Assembly: GCA_016719135.1 (NCBI GenBank)
Contig: JADKAV010000004.1
Location: 1-64,000 of the forward strand
DNA length: 64,000 bases
From: Micrococcales bacterium
GTDB taxonomy: Bacteria > Actinomycetota > Actinomycetes > S36-B12 > UBA10799
Direction: 5' to 3'
A model generated the notes under the pieces. It was not told the origin of the DNA, ran no database searches, and saw only the letters and a program-made list of their open reading frames with translations. How positions within the stretch are numbered: position 1 is the stretch's first letter; the number at the start of each line of letters is the position of its first letter. Both the position numbers and the translations under genes were made by a program. Below are positions 1 to 7,956 of the stretch, one piece after another.

Positions 1-1258
1 CTTCCTGCGAACCAGTACGTTCGTAGGTGTTGTCCTCACCGTAGGTGTAGATGCCCATGATGGCGCGACTCGGGTCGCCCACATCGTTGAGGTCGATCGG
101 ACCGGACTGACCGTCGTAGTCAGCGTCCTTGCCGTCCTTGATCAACTTCAAGCAGTCCGCGTAAGTGGTGCACTTCTCGCCATCCGCCGAGACCTGCTTG
201 ATGTTGTCGGCGATCGCCATACCGCTGTCGTTTCCGGCAGCCTCAGCAGCCAGGACGATCAGGATCGTGGCGTCGTAGGCCTCCGGAGCGTAGGTGAAGT
301 CCTTGAGCTTCGGATCAACGTCGAGCAGCGCCGCTCGGAACTCATCCGATGCCTGCGCACCCGGGATGGTGCCCTGCGTGCCCTTCATGGCGCCCTTCGG
401 CAGGTCCACGTAGGCGGTGTTCGACATGTTGCCGTCCACCAGGTACAGCGGCACATCGTTCGGGCCGACACCCTGCTTGAGCATCTCCTGGATGATCTTC
501 ACGGTCTCGTCAAAGCCGATCACCACGATCGCCGCGGGGTTGGCGGCCTTCGCCTCGGACACCTCAGCCTCGAAGGAGGCAGCCTTGGGGTCATAGATCT
601 GCTTGGAGACCACGGAACCACCGGCTGCGGTGTACGCCTTCTCGACGTTGTCGGCCAGGCCGGTGCCGTATGCATCGTCAAGGGCCAAGATGGCGAGGGT
701 GGTGTTGCCGTCGCCAGCAACCGTGTCGCCAAGGACCTGCCCCTGGAAGGTGTCCGGCGGCGCCGTGCGCGCGTACAGACCCTTGTCCGGGTAGGTGGAG
801 AACTCCGGCGAGGTGTTCGCAGGAGAGACCTGCTGCACGCCGGCGCTGGTGATCTTGTCGATGACGGTCAGCGACACCGAGCTGGAGGCCGCACCAATGA
901 TGGCGTCGACGCCCTGGGAGAGCTGACGGTCAACGGTCTGGGAGGCGATGTTGGTGGACGTGTCGCCGGAGTCACCGATGATGACCTCGATGTCCTGGCC
1001 AAGAACACCACCGGCCTCGTTGATCTCTTTGGCAGCTAGGTCGACACCGGCGAACTCGGGCGGGCCGAGGAATGCCAGCGAGCCGGTCTGCGGCAGCAAC
1101 GTGCCGACCTTCAGGGCGCCGTCACCCTGAGCAGCGGTGGTCTCCGCGGTCGGGCTGGCGGACGTGTCAGACGAGCCACTGTCACTGCTGCAAGCAGACA
1201 GCGCAAGACTCGCCACACCCACGACCGCAAGCGACCGAAGAATGGTCGATCGGGACAT
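1..1258 (-). CDS. ABC transporter substrate-binding lipoprotein, branched-chain amino acid type (3' end outside window)
   Basis: Periplasmic-binding-protein-like fold I receptor that would deliver an amino-acid-type ligand to an ABC importer from the outer face of the membrane. The ATG at 1258 opens a lipoprotein signal peptide: a short basic start, a hydrophobic run, then lipobox L-S-A-C with the lipidated Cys near residue 23, followed by a Ser/Asp/Thr-rich linker. The mature part begins with KVGTLLPQTGSLAFLG, typical of LivK/Peripla_BP_6 proteins, and IIGAASSSVS and VSPANTSPEF follow as expected. The frame stays open for 419 codons and leaves the window at base 1, so the C-terminus is missing. 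AAAGGGG serves as ribosome site. The ligand cannot be told from sequence. The neighbouring ANTAR regulator is the usual neighbour in Streptomyces. Confidence 0.9.
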   Translation of the reverse strand, partial: MSRSTILRSLAVVGVASLALSACSSDSGSSDTSASPTAETTAAQGDGALKVGTLLPQTGSLAFLGPPEFAGVDLAAKEINEAGGVLGQDIEVIIGDSGDTSTNIASQTVDRQLSQGVDAIIGAASSSVSLTVIDKITSAGVQQVSPANTSPEFSTYPDKGLYARTAPPDTFQGQVLGDTVAGDGNTTLAILALDDAYGTGLADNVEKAYTAAGGSVVSKQIYDPKAASFEAEVSEAKAANPAAIVVIGFDETVKIIQEMLKQGVGPNDVPLYLVDGNMSNTAYVDLPKGAMKGTQGTIPGAQASDEFRAALLDVDPKLKDFTYAPEAYDATILIVLAAEAAGNDSGMAIADNIKQVSADGEKCTTYADCLKLIKDGKDADYDGQSGPIDLNDVGDPSRAIMGIYTYGEDNTYERTGSQE

Positions 1259-1285
1259 ATATGGACCCCTTTGTGGTGGTTCGGT

Positions 1286-1304
1286 GGACACGACTGTCGT
1301 GTCC
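1286..1304. promoter_or_regulatory. Perfect 9+1+9 palindrome upstream of the substrate-binding protein gene
   Basis: GGACACGAC-T-GTCGTGTCC is an exact inverted repeat with a single central base, 28 bases upstream of the start codon at 1258. No T-run follows on either strand, so a protein operator is likelier than a terminator. The binding protein is unknown. Confidence 0.5.
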
Positions 1305-1394
1305 GTGAGAGTAACCATACGGATAATAGCCAGTGACACAATCACATACGCGCTGATGTTGCGTTTCCGTGATCGACTTTTGAGTGCGGACAGA

Positions 1395-1964
1395 TCAGGC
1401 CTGCAACGTGCGACGAGCCACCTCAACCAGCGGCATGCGCTGGTCCATGGCCGCCCTGCGCAACCACGTGTACGCCTCCTCTTCGGAGATCCCCAGTCGC
1501 TGCTGCACCCGTCCCCGGGCACGCTCAATCGTCTTGCGATCAGCCAGACTCTGGGCCAAATCGCGGGTCTTCTGCTGCTCGGCACGCAATTGGCTGTACC
1601 GCTGCCAGGCCACAGTCAGGCTGGCGCGCAGTTCCTCGGGCTTGAAGGGTTTGACCAGATAACCCATGGCACCGGCGGCCACCGCCCGCTGGATCAGTTC
1701 GGGCTGACTGAAGGCCGTCAGCATCACCACAGCGGTGCAGTCCAGGCCGATGATCGCGCCAGCCGCCGCGAGGCCGTCCATGTCCGGCATCTTGATGTCC
1801 AGCAGCGCCAGATTCGGGCGCAGCTGCTCAGCGAGTTCCACCGCCCGCCGGCCGTCACCCACCGCGGCCACTACCCGGAAGCCGAACTCCTCGAGGGTCT
1901 CGACGAGATCCATGCGGATCAGCGCCTCGTCCTCGGCCACCAACACGGTGAGTGAATCTGACAT
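1395..1964 (-). CDS. pdtaR: ANTAR-domain response regulator (PdtaR-like)
   Basis: Cytoplasmic response regulator whose output domain binds RNA and typically works by antitermination. Residues 1-120 form a CheY-like receiver: acidic pocket E11/D12, phospho-acceptor D56 in LLDIKMPDMDG, T83 and K105. Residues about 125-186 form the ANTAR three-helix domain (KTIERARGRV..LGISEEEAY). The start at 1964 gives MSDSLTVLVAEDE with AGGAGG just upstream; an upstream in-frame start would add 22 residues running into the tRNA. The 189-residue length matches the mycobacterial PdtaR family. No partner histidine kinase lies in the window, as is common, since PdtaS is usually encoded elsewhere. Confidence 0.93.
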   Translation of the reverse strand: MSDSLTVLVAEDEALIRMDLVETLEEFGFRVVAAVGDGRRAVELAEQLRPNLALLDIKMPDMDGLAAAGAIIGLDCTAVVMLTAFSQPELIQRAVAAGAMGYLVKPFKPEELRASLTVAWQRYSQLRAEQQKTRDLAQSLADRKTIERARGRVQQRLGISEEEAYTWLRRAAMDQRMPLVEVARRTLQA

Positions 1965-2015
1965 GGGTTCCTCCTGCGCCCAGCGTAGGGACGCCCCGTT
2001 ACGATGAGATTGCAC

Positions 2016-2092
2016 GCCCTCGTAGACCAACCGGCAGAGTCACAGGCCTCAAAATCCTGGCAGTGTGGGTTCGAATCCCACCGAGGGCACCA
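2016..2092 (+). tRNA. tRNA with anticodon CAA (Leu by codon), short variable loop
   Basis: A full cloverleaf folds. The acceptor pairs GCCCTCG (2016-2022) with CGAGGGC (2082-2088), followed by discriminator A and an encoded CCA. The D-arm is 2025-2041 with GG in the loop. The anticodon arm is 2043-2059 with loop CTCAAAA and anticodon CAA at 2050-2052. The T-arm GTGGG-TTCGAAT-CCCAC is at 2065-2081. The variable loop is only five bases (2060-2064), whereas bacterial tRNA-Leu normally has a long variable arm. The D-stem has a C-A mismatch and the anticodon stem a C-T mismatch next to the loop. It is confidently tRNA-like; amino-acid identity is less sure. Confidence 0.8.
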
Positions 2093-2098
2093 GTTGCG

Positions 2099-2509
2099 CT
2101 ACTCCACCACCAGCCGTGGTTTCAGGTCCTGGATCCGGGCCAACACACCATTGATGTATTTTCCCGACTCGTCGGTGGACAGTTCGTTGGCCAGTTCGAC
2201 GGCCTCCGCCAGCGCGACCCCGGACGGCACCTCCCCCCACAGCACCTCCCAGGTGCCGGCGCGCAGGATCGCCCGGTCCACGGCGGGCATCCGCTCCAGG
2301 GTCCAGCCCTGGGCGTACGTGCTCAGCGTCTCGTCGATCTGGTCGCGGTGGGTCTGCACCCCGCGCACGATGGTCTCCGTGTATGGGTTCATCGGGCTCT
2401 GCATGCGGACGGTGAGCGATTCCAAGCCGATCTCCACGTCGCTTTCGCGCAGGTCGCTCTCATAGAGCACCTCCACCGCGCGCCGACGGGCCTTGCTGCG
2501 GGCGGACAC
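2099..2509 (-). CDS. nusB: Transcription antitermination factor NusB
   Basis: Small all-helical RNA-binding protein that, with NusE/S10, binds boxA RNA and supports antitermination on rRNA operons. The 136-residue product starts MSARSKARRRAVEVLYESDL, the typical basic NusB N-terminus. It later contains RAILRAGTWEVL and VALAEAVELANELSTDESGKYINGVL, which match the family's conserved C-terminal helices. The start is GTG at 2509, directly after the efp stop codon (2510-2512), so the two are probably translationally coupled. The efp-nusB order is standard in actinobacteria. Confidence 0.95.
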   Translation of the reverse strand: MSARSKARRRAVEVLYESDLRESDVEIGLESLTVRMQSPMNPYTETIVRGVQTHRDQIDETLSTYAQGWTLERMPAVDRAILRAGTWEVLWGEVPSGVALAEAVELANELSTDESGKYINGVLARIQDLKPRLVVE

Positions 2510-3073
2510 TTAGCTGTTCACGCGACCCAAGTAGGACCCGTCGCGGGTGTCGACCTTGATCTTCTCCCCGTTCTCCATGAACAGCGGAACCTGGACCTCC
2601 GCGCCGGTCTCCAAGCGAGCAGGTTTGGTCCCACCGGTGGATCGGTCTCCCTGTAGGCCGGGCTCGGTGTACTCGATGGTCAACTCCACGTTCGCGGGCA
2701 GTTCCACGTACAGCGGCGTCCCGTCGTGCAGGGCGACGATCGCCTCCTGGTTCTCCAGCATGTACTTGACAGCGTCGCCGACCGTCGCCTCCGACACAGC
2801 CACCTGGTCGTAGGTGGTGGCGTCCATGAAGATGAAGTCGGCGCCGTCGTTGTAGAGGTAGGACATCTGACGCTTGTCGACACTGGCGGTCTCGACCTTG
2901 ACGCCGGCGTTGAAGGTGCGATCCACCACCTTGCCGGAGAGCACGTTCTTCAGCTTCGTCCGCACGAACGCCCCGCCCTTGCCGGGCTTGACGTGCTGGA
3001 ACTCCACCACGGACCACAGCTGGCCGTCGATCTTGAGTACCAATCCGTTCTTCAGATCGTTTGTCGTCGCCAC
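2510..3073 (-). CDS. efp: Translation elongation factor P
   Basis: Tri-domain, tRNA-shaped protein that binds the ribosomal E site and relieves stalling at polyproline stretches. The 187-residue length is exact for the family. The N-terminal KOW-like domain carries the loop PGKGGAF with Lys32, the position modified in some bacteria. The C-terminal OB domain contains TGAEVQVPLFMENGEKIKVDTRDGSYLGRV, the EF-P signature region. The start is GTG at 3073 with AGGAAG nine bases upstream. It follows pepQ after about 12 bases and abuts nusB. Confidence 0.97.
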   Translation of the reverse strand: MATTNDLKNGLVLKIDGQLWSVVEFQHVKPGKGGAFVRTKLKNVLSGKVVDRTFNAGVKVETASVDKRQMSYLYNDGADFIFMDATTYDQVAVSEATVGDAVKYMLENQEAIVALHDGTPLYVELPANVELTIEYTEPGLQGDRSTGGTKPARLETGAEVQVPLFMENGEKIKVDTRDGSYLGRVNS

Positions 3074-3085
3074 GTCGTCGTCTTC

Positions 3086-4049
3086 CTATCCAACCCTCGT
3101 CAATTGGCGAGGGAAATCTGTGAGGATCTGTACGCCCTTCTCGAGGACCAACAGGGTGTCCTCGATGCGTACCCCACCGCGGTCCGGCAGGTAGATCCCT
3201 GGCTCCACGGTCAGCGGAACACCGGCTTCCACTGTAAGCGGCGAGGTGGGTCCCAGGAACGGCACCTCATGGATGTCCAGTCCCACCCCATGCCCCAGCC
3301 CGTGTCCGAAGAAGTCGGCCAGACCGGCCTCTTCGATGACGCTGCGCGCGGCTCGGTCCACGGCCGAGGTGAGCACACCCGGTGCCAGCGCATCGATCCC
3401 GGCCTGCTGGGCGCGGGCCACGACGTCGTGAATCTGCAGTTGCCAATCCTGCGGCTCGGCAGCGACCACGAACGTGCGGGTGCAGTCAGCGTGGTAGCGA
3501 CCTGTCCGGTGCGCCCTCCAGCCCCATGAGCAGCTCCAGACGGCGGGCGATCTCGATCTCGGTCGTACCCGCCCGCAGATCCTCGAGCAGGCGGCCCAGC
3601 GCGCGGGTGCTGATGGCACACGCCTGCTCGAGAGCGGCGATCTCCGCCGCGTCCTTGACCTGCCGCAGGGAGTTCGCGGCGACCTTGACCGGCAGCAGCT
3701 CCACGCCAGGCACGTCATCGCCGGCCCGTCGCCAGGCCGCGACGGTCAGCGATGCGCCTTCAAATCCCACATGGCTGATCCCGCGGTCGCGAACGGCCAT
3801 GAGCAGGTCGACCACCAGATTGCGGGTGACGACCAGCTCCACGTCCGGCGCTTCGTTGCCGGCCTGGATGACGTAGCGGCCATCGGTGGCCAGCAGCGCC
3901 TCGTCCATCGTGACGACCATGGCGGCGTTGGACCCGGAGAAGCCACAGAAATAGCGGATGTCGGAAAGGTCGGTGATCAGCAGGGCGGTGCAGTCCTGGG
4001 CCGCCATGCGCTCGCGCAGCCGGTCGCGGCGGTGGCGCTGGGCAGTCAT
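3086..4049 (-). pseudogene. pepQ: M24 family Xaa-Pro peptidase, interrupted by an internal deletion and frame change
   Basis: Two frames together encode a metallopeptidase that would remove N-terminal residues before proline. The first (4049 to about 3500) gives the creatinase-like N-terminal domain, MTAQRHRRDRLRERM through IEIARRLELLMG. The second (about 3520 to 3086) resumes at YHADCTRTF and holds the pita-bread catalytic part with HGLGHGVGLDIHE, VEPGIYLP and GGVRIEDT. Between them the stretch carrying the PHH/GDLV-DxG region is missing, including the first metal-binding Asp. The joined length is about 315 residues against 355-370 normally, so about 130 bases are lost. As read it cannot be functional. 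ATGA overlaps the aroQ stop at 4046-4049. Confidence 0.85.
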
Positions 4050-4480
4050 CCGGCGCCCAGCGCCAGGACGGCATCCACAGCGAGTAGGTAGCTCGTGATC
4101 CCGAAGCCAGCGATCGTGCCGGTGGCCACTGCCGCGATGACCGAGGTGTGGCGGAACTCCTCGCGCGCGGCGGGGTTGGAGATGTGGACCTCGATCAGCG
4201 GTGCGCGCAGTTGTGCCGCGGCGTCGCGCAATCCGTAGCTGTAGTGGGTGAAGGCGGCCGGGTTGAGGATGACCGGAACCCCCTCGTCGGCCGCTTCATG
4301 CAGCCACCCGATCAGTTCGGCCTCGCTGTCGGTCTGCCGGACATCGACGTCCAGGTCGCGCGCAGCCCCGTACTCCGTGACCCGCTGCTGTAACTGCGGC
4401 CAGGTGGTAGCGCCATAGATGTCCGGTTCGCGGGTCCCCAGCCGCGCCAGGTTCGGGCCGTTGAGGACCAGCACCTTCAC
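4046..4480 (-). CDS. aroQ: 3-dehydroquinate dehydratase, type II
   Basis: Cytoplasmic dodecameric enzyme converting 3-dehydroquinate to 3-dehydroshikimate, third step of the shikimate pathway. The 144-residue product opens with VLNGPNLARLGTREPDIYG, which holds the type II active-site Arg17 and catalytic Tyr22. ILNPAAFTHYSYGLRDA and EVHISNPAAREEFRHTSV give the conserved Asn, His and Arg substrate contacts. It overlaps aroB by four bases upstream and pepQ by four bases downstream, so it lies in one tightly coupled minus-strand operon. The reading frame is intact. Confidence 0.97.
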   Translation of the reverse strand: MKVLVLNGPNLARLGTREPDIYGATTWPQLQQRVTEYGAARDLDVDVRQTDSEAELIGWLHEAADEGVPVILNPAAFTHYSYGLRDAAAQLRAPLIEVHISNPAAREEFRHTSVIAAVATGTIAGFGITSYLLAVDAVLALGAG

Positions 4481-5517
4481 GACTGCACCTGCGCGTAGGC
4501 GGCGGCGACCAGCGCCGGGTCTGGTCCGATCAGCATCTCGGGATGGGCCACAGCCGACAGTATGACGAATCGCAACGTGTCACCGCGGGTCTTCTTGTCC
4601 CGGCGCAGGGCGTCCAGCAGAGCGGGGAAGTTGCCGTCATAGGAGATCGGCAGTCCGACACTGGACAGCACCTCCCGGTGCAGGTCCACGTCCGCGTCGC
4701 TGAGGCGTCCGGCCAGTCGCGCCAACTCCGCCACGTACACCATGCCAACGGCGATGGCTGGTCCGTGCCGCCAGCGGTACCGCTCGTGCAGTTCGATGGC
4801 ATGCCCCAGCGTGTGCCCGTAATTGAGCACCTCGCGGCCCAGAACGACGTCCACCGATTCTGTGAGGTCACCGGCGACTACATTGGCCTTCACCGTGATC
4901 GCCCGTTTGATCGCGTCGGCCAGCGCCGGGGACTGCGGCTCGAGGATGCCCGCCGGGTCCTGCTGCACCCGTTGCAGGATGACGGGATCGGCGATGAATC
5001 CGCACTTGATGACCTCAGCCATCCCGCTGATGATCTCGGCGCGGGGCAACTCGACCAGCGTGTCCAGGTCGCAGATCACCGCCGTGGGCTCATGGAAGGC
5101 GCCGACCAGGTTCTTGCCGGCGGCTGTGTTGATGCCGGTCTTGCCCCCGACGGCCGCATCCACCATCCCCAGCAAGGTGGTCGGCACCTGCACGATCGGC
5201 ACCCCGCGCAACCAGGTGGCGGCCACAAAACCCGCGAGATCGGTGGTACTGCCACCGCCCAGACCCACGATCACATCGGTGCGGGTGAAGCCGTTGTCCC
5301 CCAGCACGCTCCAGCAGTAGTTGAGGACCTCGACGTTCTTGGCCTCTTCGGCGTCCGGAATCTCGATGGAGATCGCCGAGTACCGACCAGTTGTCGCAAG
5401 GTCCTCCCGCATCTGCTCGCCGGTGGCTCGCAGGGCGCGGGGATGGATCATGGCCACCCGCGCGGCGCTGGCAGGGATCGCGGCCATCACCTCGGCGAAC
5501 AACCCGCGGCCCACCAC
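4477..5517 (-). CDS. aroB: 3-dehydroquinate synthase (5' end probably frameshifted)
   Basis: NAD- and metal-dependent enzyme converting DAHP to 3-dehydroquinate, second step of the shikimate pathway. GGGSTTDLAGFVAATWLRG, KTGIN, the metal ligands in NYGHTLGHAIE and the following WRHGPAIAVGM identify it. The open frame from GTG 5517 starts MVGRGLFAEV, losing the first beta strand. The natural start is probably ATG 5563 (MTETIMVKS), which reads into a different frame. One extra or two missing bases around 5528-5540 would join it to GYPVVVGRGLF. So the listed 346 residues are a minimum; about 15 N-terminal residues are lost to the frame break. Confidence 0.9.
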   Translation of the reverse strand: MVGRGLFAEVMAAIPASAARVAMIHPRALRATGEQMREDLATTGRYSAISIEIPDAEEAKNVEVLNYCWSVLGDNGFTRTDVIVGLGGGSTTDLAGFVAATWLRGVPIVQVPTTLLGMVDAAVGGKTGINTAAGKNLVGAFHEPTAVICDLDTLVELPRAEIISGMAEVIKCGFIADPVILQRVQQDPAGILEPQSPALADAIKRAITVKANVVAGDLTESVDVVLGREVLNYGHTLGHAIELHERYRWRHGPAIAVGMVYVAELARLAGRLSDADVDLHREVLSSVGLPISYDGNFPALLDALRRDKKTRGDTLRFVILSAVAHPEMLIGPDPALVAAAYAQVQS

Positions 5518-5560
5518 GACCGGGTAGCCGGCAAGCGCTCTTGACCATGATGGTCTCGGT

Positions 5561-6054
5561 CATCGGACTTCTCCCACCCTTCGATCTCATCGGCCACCCC
5601 CAGGGCCCGACCATCGGTGTGCACCACCAGATCGGCGCACGGCTTCGTACCACGGGGCGTTCTGTCATCATGTCGGGCAATTGGGCCCGGATATTCCCCA
5701 GGGACACGGGCGGAGCCCGGCCAGGCCACTGCGACGCACCGCATCGACCAGCCCGACCTCCAACCACACGACCCGCACGGGGACCAGGGCGTCCCGGACC
5801 GCCTCCGAGCAGGGCCCCACTGCCGACCGCCACCACCCCGCCGGGCTCGGCGCAGGGCATCCAGGACGATCCGCTCCTCCATGGCCCGGAAGGCGGCCTC
5901 GTCGTCGATCACGGCCTCGGCCACCGGCGGCCCTGCTCGGCTGCGTACCGGGCGTCAGTGTCCAGCGAGGGACAGCCCAGCGTTCTGCGAGCTCAGCGGC
6001 AACCGCGGACTTGCCGCAGCCGGGCGCCCCGACCAGGGCCAGCCGAGCGATCAC
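5561..6054 (-). pseudogene. aroK: Shikimate kinase, broken by about seven frame changes
   Basis: P-loop kinase that phosphorylates shikimate with ATP. The GTG at 6054 overlaps the aroC stop (GTGA). The start reads MIARLALVGAPGCGKSAVAA with a clear Walker A. Family sequence then continues only by switching frames: DTDARYAAEQGR, PVAEAVIDDEAAFRAMEERI, AEPGGVVAVGSGALLG, EAVRDALVPVRVVWLEVG, VSLGNIRAQLPDMMTE, then ADLVVHTDGRALGVADEIEG. Breaks fall near 5963, 5927, 5850, 5806, 5708, 5656 and 5638, several in short G/C runs. All conserved blocks remain in order, so the gene is likely whole in the organism and damaged by sequencing error. True decay is the alternative. Confidence 0.8.
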
Positions 6055-7237
6055 GCCGGTTCCGGCGGCGCGACCAACGTCTCCAGGTAGGCCAGCAGGT
6101 TGCGCCGGACCTCTTCCAGGGAATCGCCACCTGTCTTCTCCAACAGAGCATCCGCCAGGACCAGGGCCACCATCGCCTCCGCGATCACCCCGGCGGCCGG
6201 CACCGCACATGCATCCGAGCGCTGATTGATCGCGGTGGCGGCCTTGCCCGTGGCCACATCGATCGTGCGCAGCGCCCGGGGGACCGTGCTGATGGGCTTC
6301 ATGGCAGCCCGCACCCGCAGCGGCTGACCGGTCGACATGCCACCTTCGGTGCCGCCGCTGTGGCCGGTCTGCCGGGTGATCCGACCCTCGACGAGCAGGA
6401 TTTCGTCCTGGGCGGTGGAACCGCGCATCGCTGCGAGGTCGAAGCCGTCACCCACCTCGACACCCTTGATCGCCTGAATGCCCATCAGGGCGCAGGCGAG
6501 GCGGGCGTCCAGACGGCGATCGGCGTGGACATAGCTGCCCAGGCCCGGGGGAACTCCCTCAGCGATGACCTCCACCACACCACCGAGGGTGTCCGCCTCG
6601 GCCTTGGCCGCATCGATCTCGGCGACCATCGCCTCCCCCACAGCCGGCGACGCACACCGCACGGGATCGGCATCGATCGCGGGAAGGTCCGCGAAGGTGG
6701 GGGGCGGAGCATCGCTGGCAACTGTCCCGATCCGGACGACGTGGCTGAAGACGTGGATGCCCGCGGCCTGCTGTAGAAGAGCCTTGGCCACCGCGCCAAG
6801 CGCGACGCGTGCGGCCGTCTCGCGGGCGCTGGCGCGCTCGAGGATGGGGCGGGCCTCGTCGAAGTCGTACTTCTGCATGCCGGCCAGGTCCGCGTGGCCG
6901 GGCCGGGGGCGGGTCAGGGGTGCGTTGCGGGCCAGTTTGGCCAGGATCGTGGCGTCCACCGGGTCCGGCGACATGACCTGCTCCCACTTCGGCCACTCCG
7001 AGTTGCCGACCTGGATGGCGATCGGCCCACCCTGGGTGCAGCCGTGCCGGACACCCCGAGAAGCTCTGACCGTATCTGCCTCGAACTTCTGCCGGGCCCC
7101 GCGGCCATAGCCGAGTCGCCGCCGCGAAAGTGCCGCAGCCACGTCAGCGGTGGTCAGGGCCACGCCCGCCGGCATCCCTCCAGAACCGCCGTCAGCACAG
7201 GGCCATGGGATTCCCCTGCCGTTATCCACCTGAGCAT
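6051..7237 (-). CDS. aroC: Chorismate synthase (one frame break near residue 22)
   Basis: FMN-dependent enzyme that eliminates phosphate from EPSP to make chorismate, last step of the common aromatic pathway. The true start is ATG 7237, giving MLRWITAGESHGPVLTAVLEG with the first chorismate synthase signature. One base is then missing at the GGG run near 7175-7178, and the family sequence continues in the next frame as MPAGVALTTADVAAALSRRR. The remaining frame (7175 to 6051, 374 residues) is intact, with GGTEGGMSTGQPLRVRAAMKPIST and QRSDACAVPAAGVIAEAM. It is followed by aroK with a four-base overlap. Confidence 0.93.
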
Positions 7238-7259
7238 GTCCCCATCGTGGCACGCGCGC

Positions 7260-7955
7260 CTACAGTCGCTCGGTCTTGCCCTTGCAGACGCTGAAGCGCA
7301 CCTCGGTGTCCGGCATGCCCACCCATGCGCAACCGCCTCCGAGTGGCGCCAGATAGGTCAGCCCGCCGGGTTCACTGGGTTCGTTGAGGTACAACTTGGT
7401 CCGCTGACCGTTCACGCGCGCGGTCATCACGTCGGGCTGGACGTCGACGACGCGGACGAGCAGTTCCTCACCATTCTTGTCCGGGCCACCGATGGGTTCG
7501 GGAGCGACGGGTTGGGGGTCGTCGGGCTTCGGCGCCGGGTCCTTGGACGAGGGTTTGGTGGACGGCGATGTGTGGACAGCGGGGTCTTGACGCGTGGTGG
7601 TGGACGCCGGATCCTTACGCGGCTCTGAGGGCTTGCTCGTGGGTTTGGCCGTCGGCTCCGATGCGGTGTCGGAGCCCGTGCCTTTCTTTCCCCCTTCGAC
7701 GGGGGCGAAGGGGTTGGCGCTGGTGCCGCGCCCGGAATAGACGCGCACAGCGGGTTCCACTTCGACGACTGCTTCCTCGGCTGCGGTGTCCTCCGTGACG
7801 GCTGTCTCGGCAGGGGCACCCCGGGTCACCGGTGGAAGCTCCTCCGGGCTGTTCCCACCTGAGAGCACAAGGTACAGACCAGCTAGCAAGGCGATGGACA
7901 TCGCCACTGCCAGCATCACCACTGCCCGCCGGTTCTCTTGGACCCATTCGGCCAT
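7260..7955 (-). CDS. Single-pass membrane protein at the pilP position of the pilMNO operon
   Basis: Not recognisable as a named family member. The ATG at 7955 gives a protein of about 231 residues: a short cytoplasmic start, one membrane helix (AVVMLAVAMSIALLAGLYLVL), then a long Pro/Ser/Thr/Lys-rich linker. A small C-terminal domain with two Cys (GGGCAWVGM, FSVCKGK) follows and may be disulfide-bonded. The start is one base after the pilO stop, with AAGGA 11 bases upstream; GTG 7964 is an alternative. Its place after pilM-pilN-pilO, its topology and its linker suggest a PilP-like role linking the platform to the outside. That is inference from position. Confidence 0.7.
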   Translation of the reverse strand: MAEWVQENRRAVVMLAVAMSIALLAGLYLVLSGGNSPEELPPVTRGAPAETAVTEDTAAEEAVVEVEPAVRVYSGRGTSANPFAPVEGGKKGTGSDTASEPTAKPTSKPSEPRKDPASTTTRQDPAVHTSPSTKPSSKDPAPKPDDPQPVAPEPIGGPDKNGEELLVRVVDVQPDVMTARVNGQRTKLYLNEPSEPGGLTYLAPLGGGCAWVGMPDTEVRFSVCKGKTERL

Positions 7956-7956
7956 G

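Noticed and set aside
1325..1350. CRP-like site in the TGTGATTGTGTCACT stretch upstream of the binding-protein gene
   Set aside because: The half-site spacing is one base short of the CRP/GlxR consensus and the right half is imperfect.
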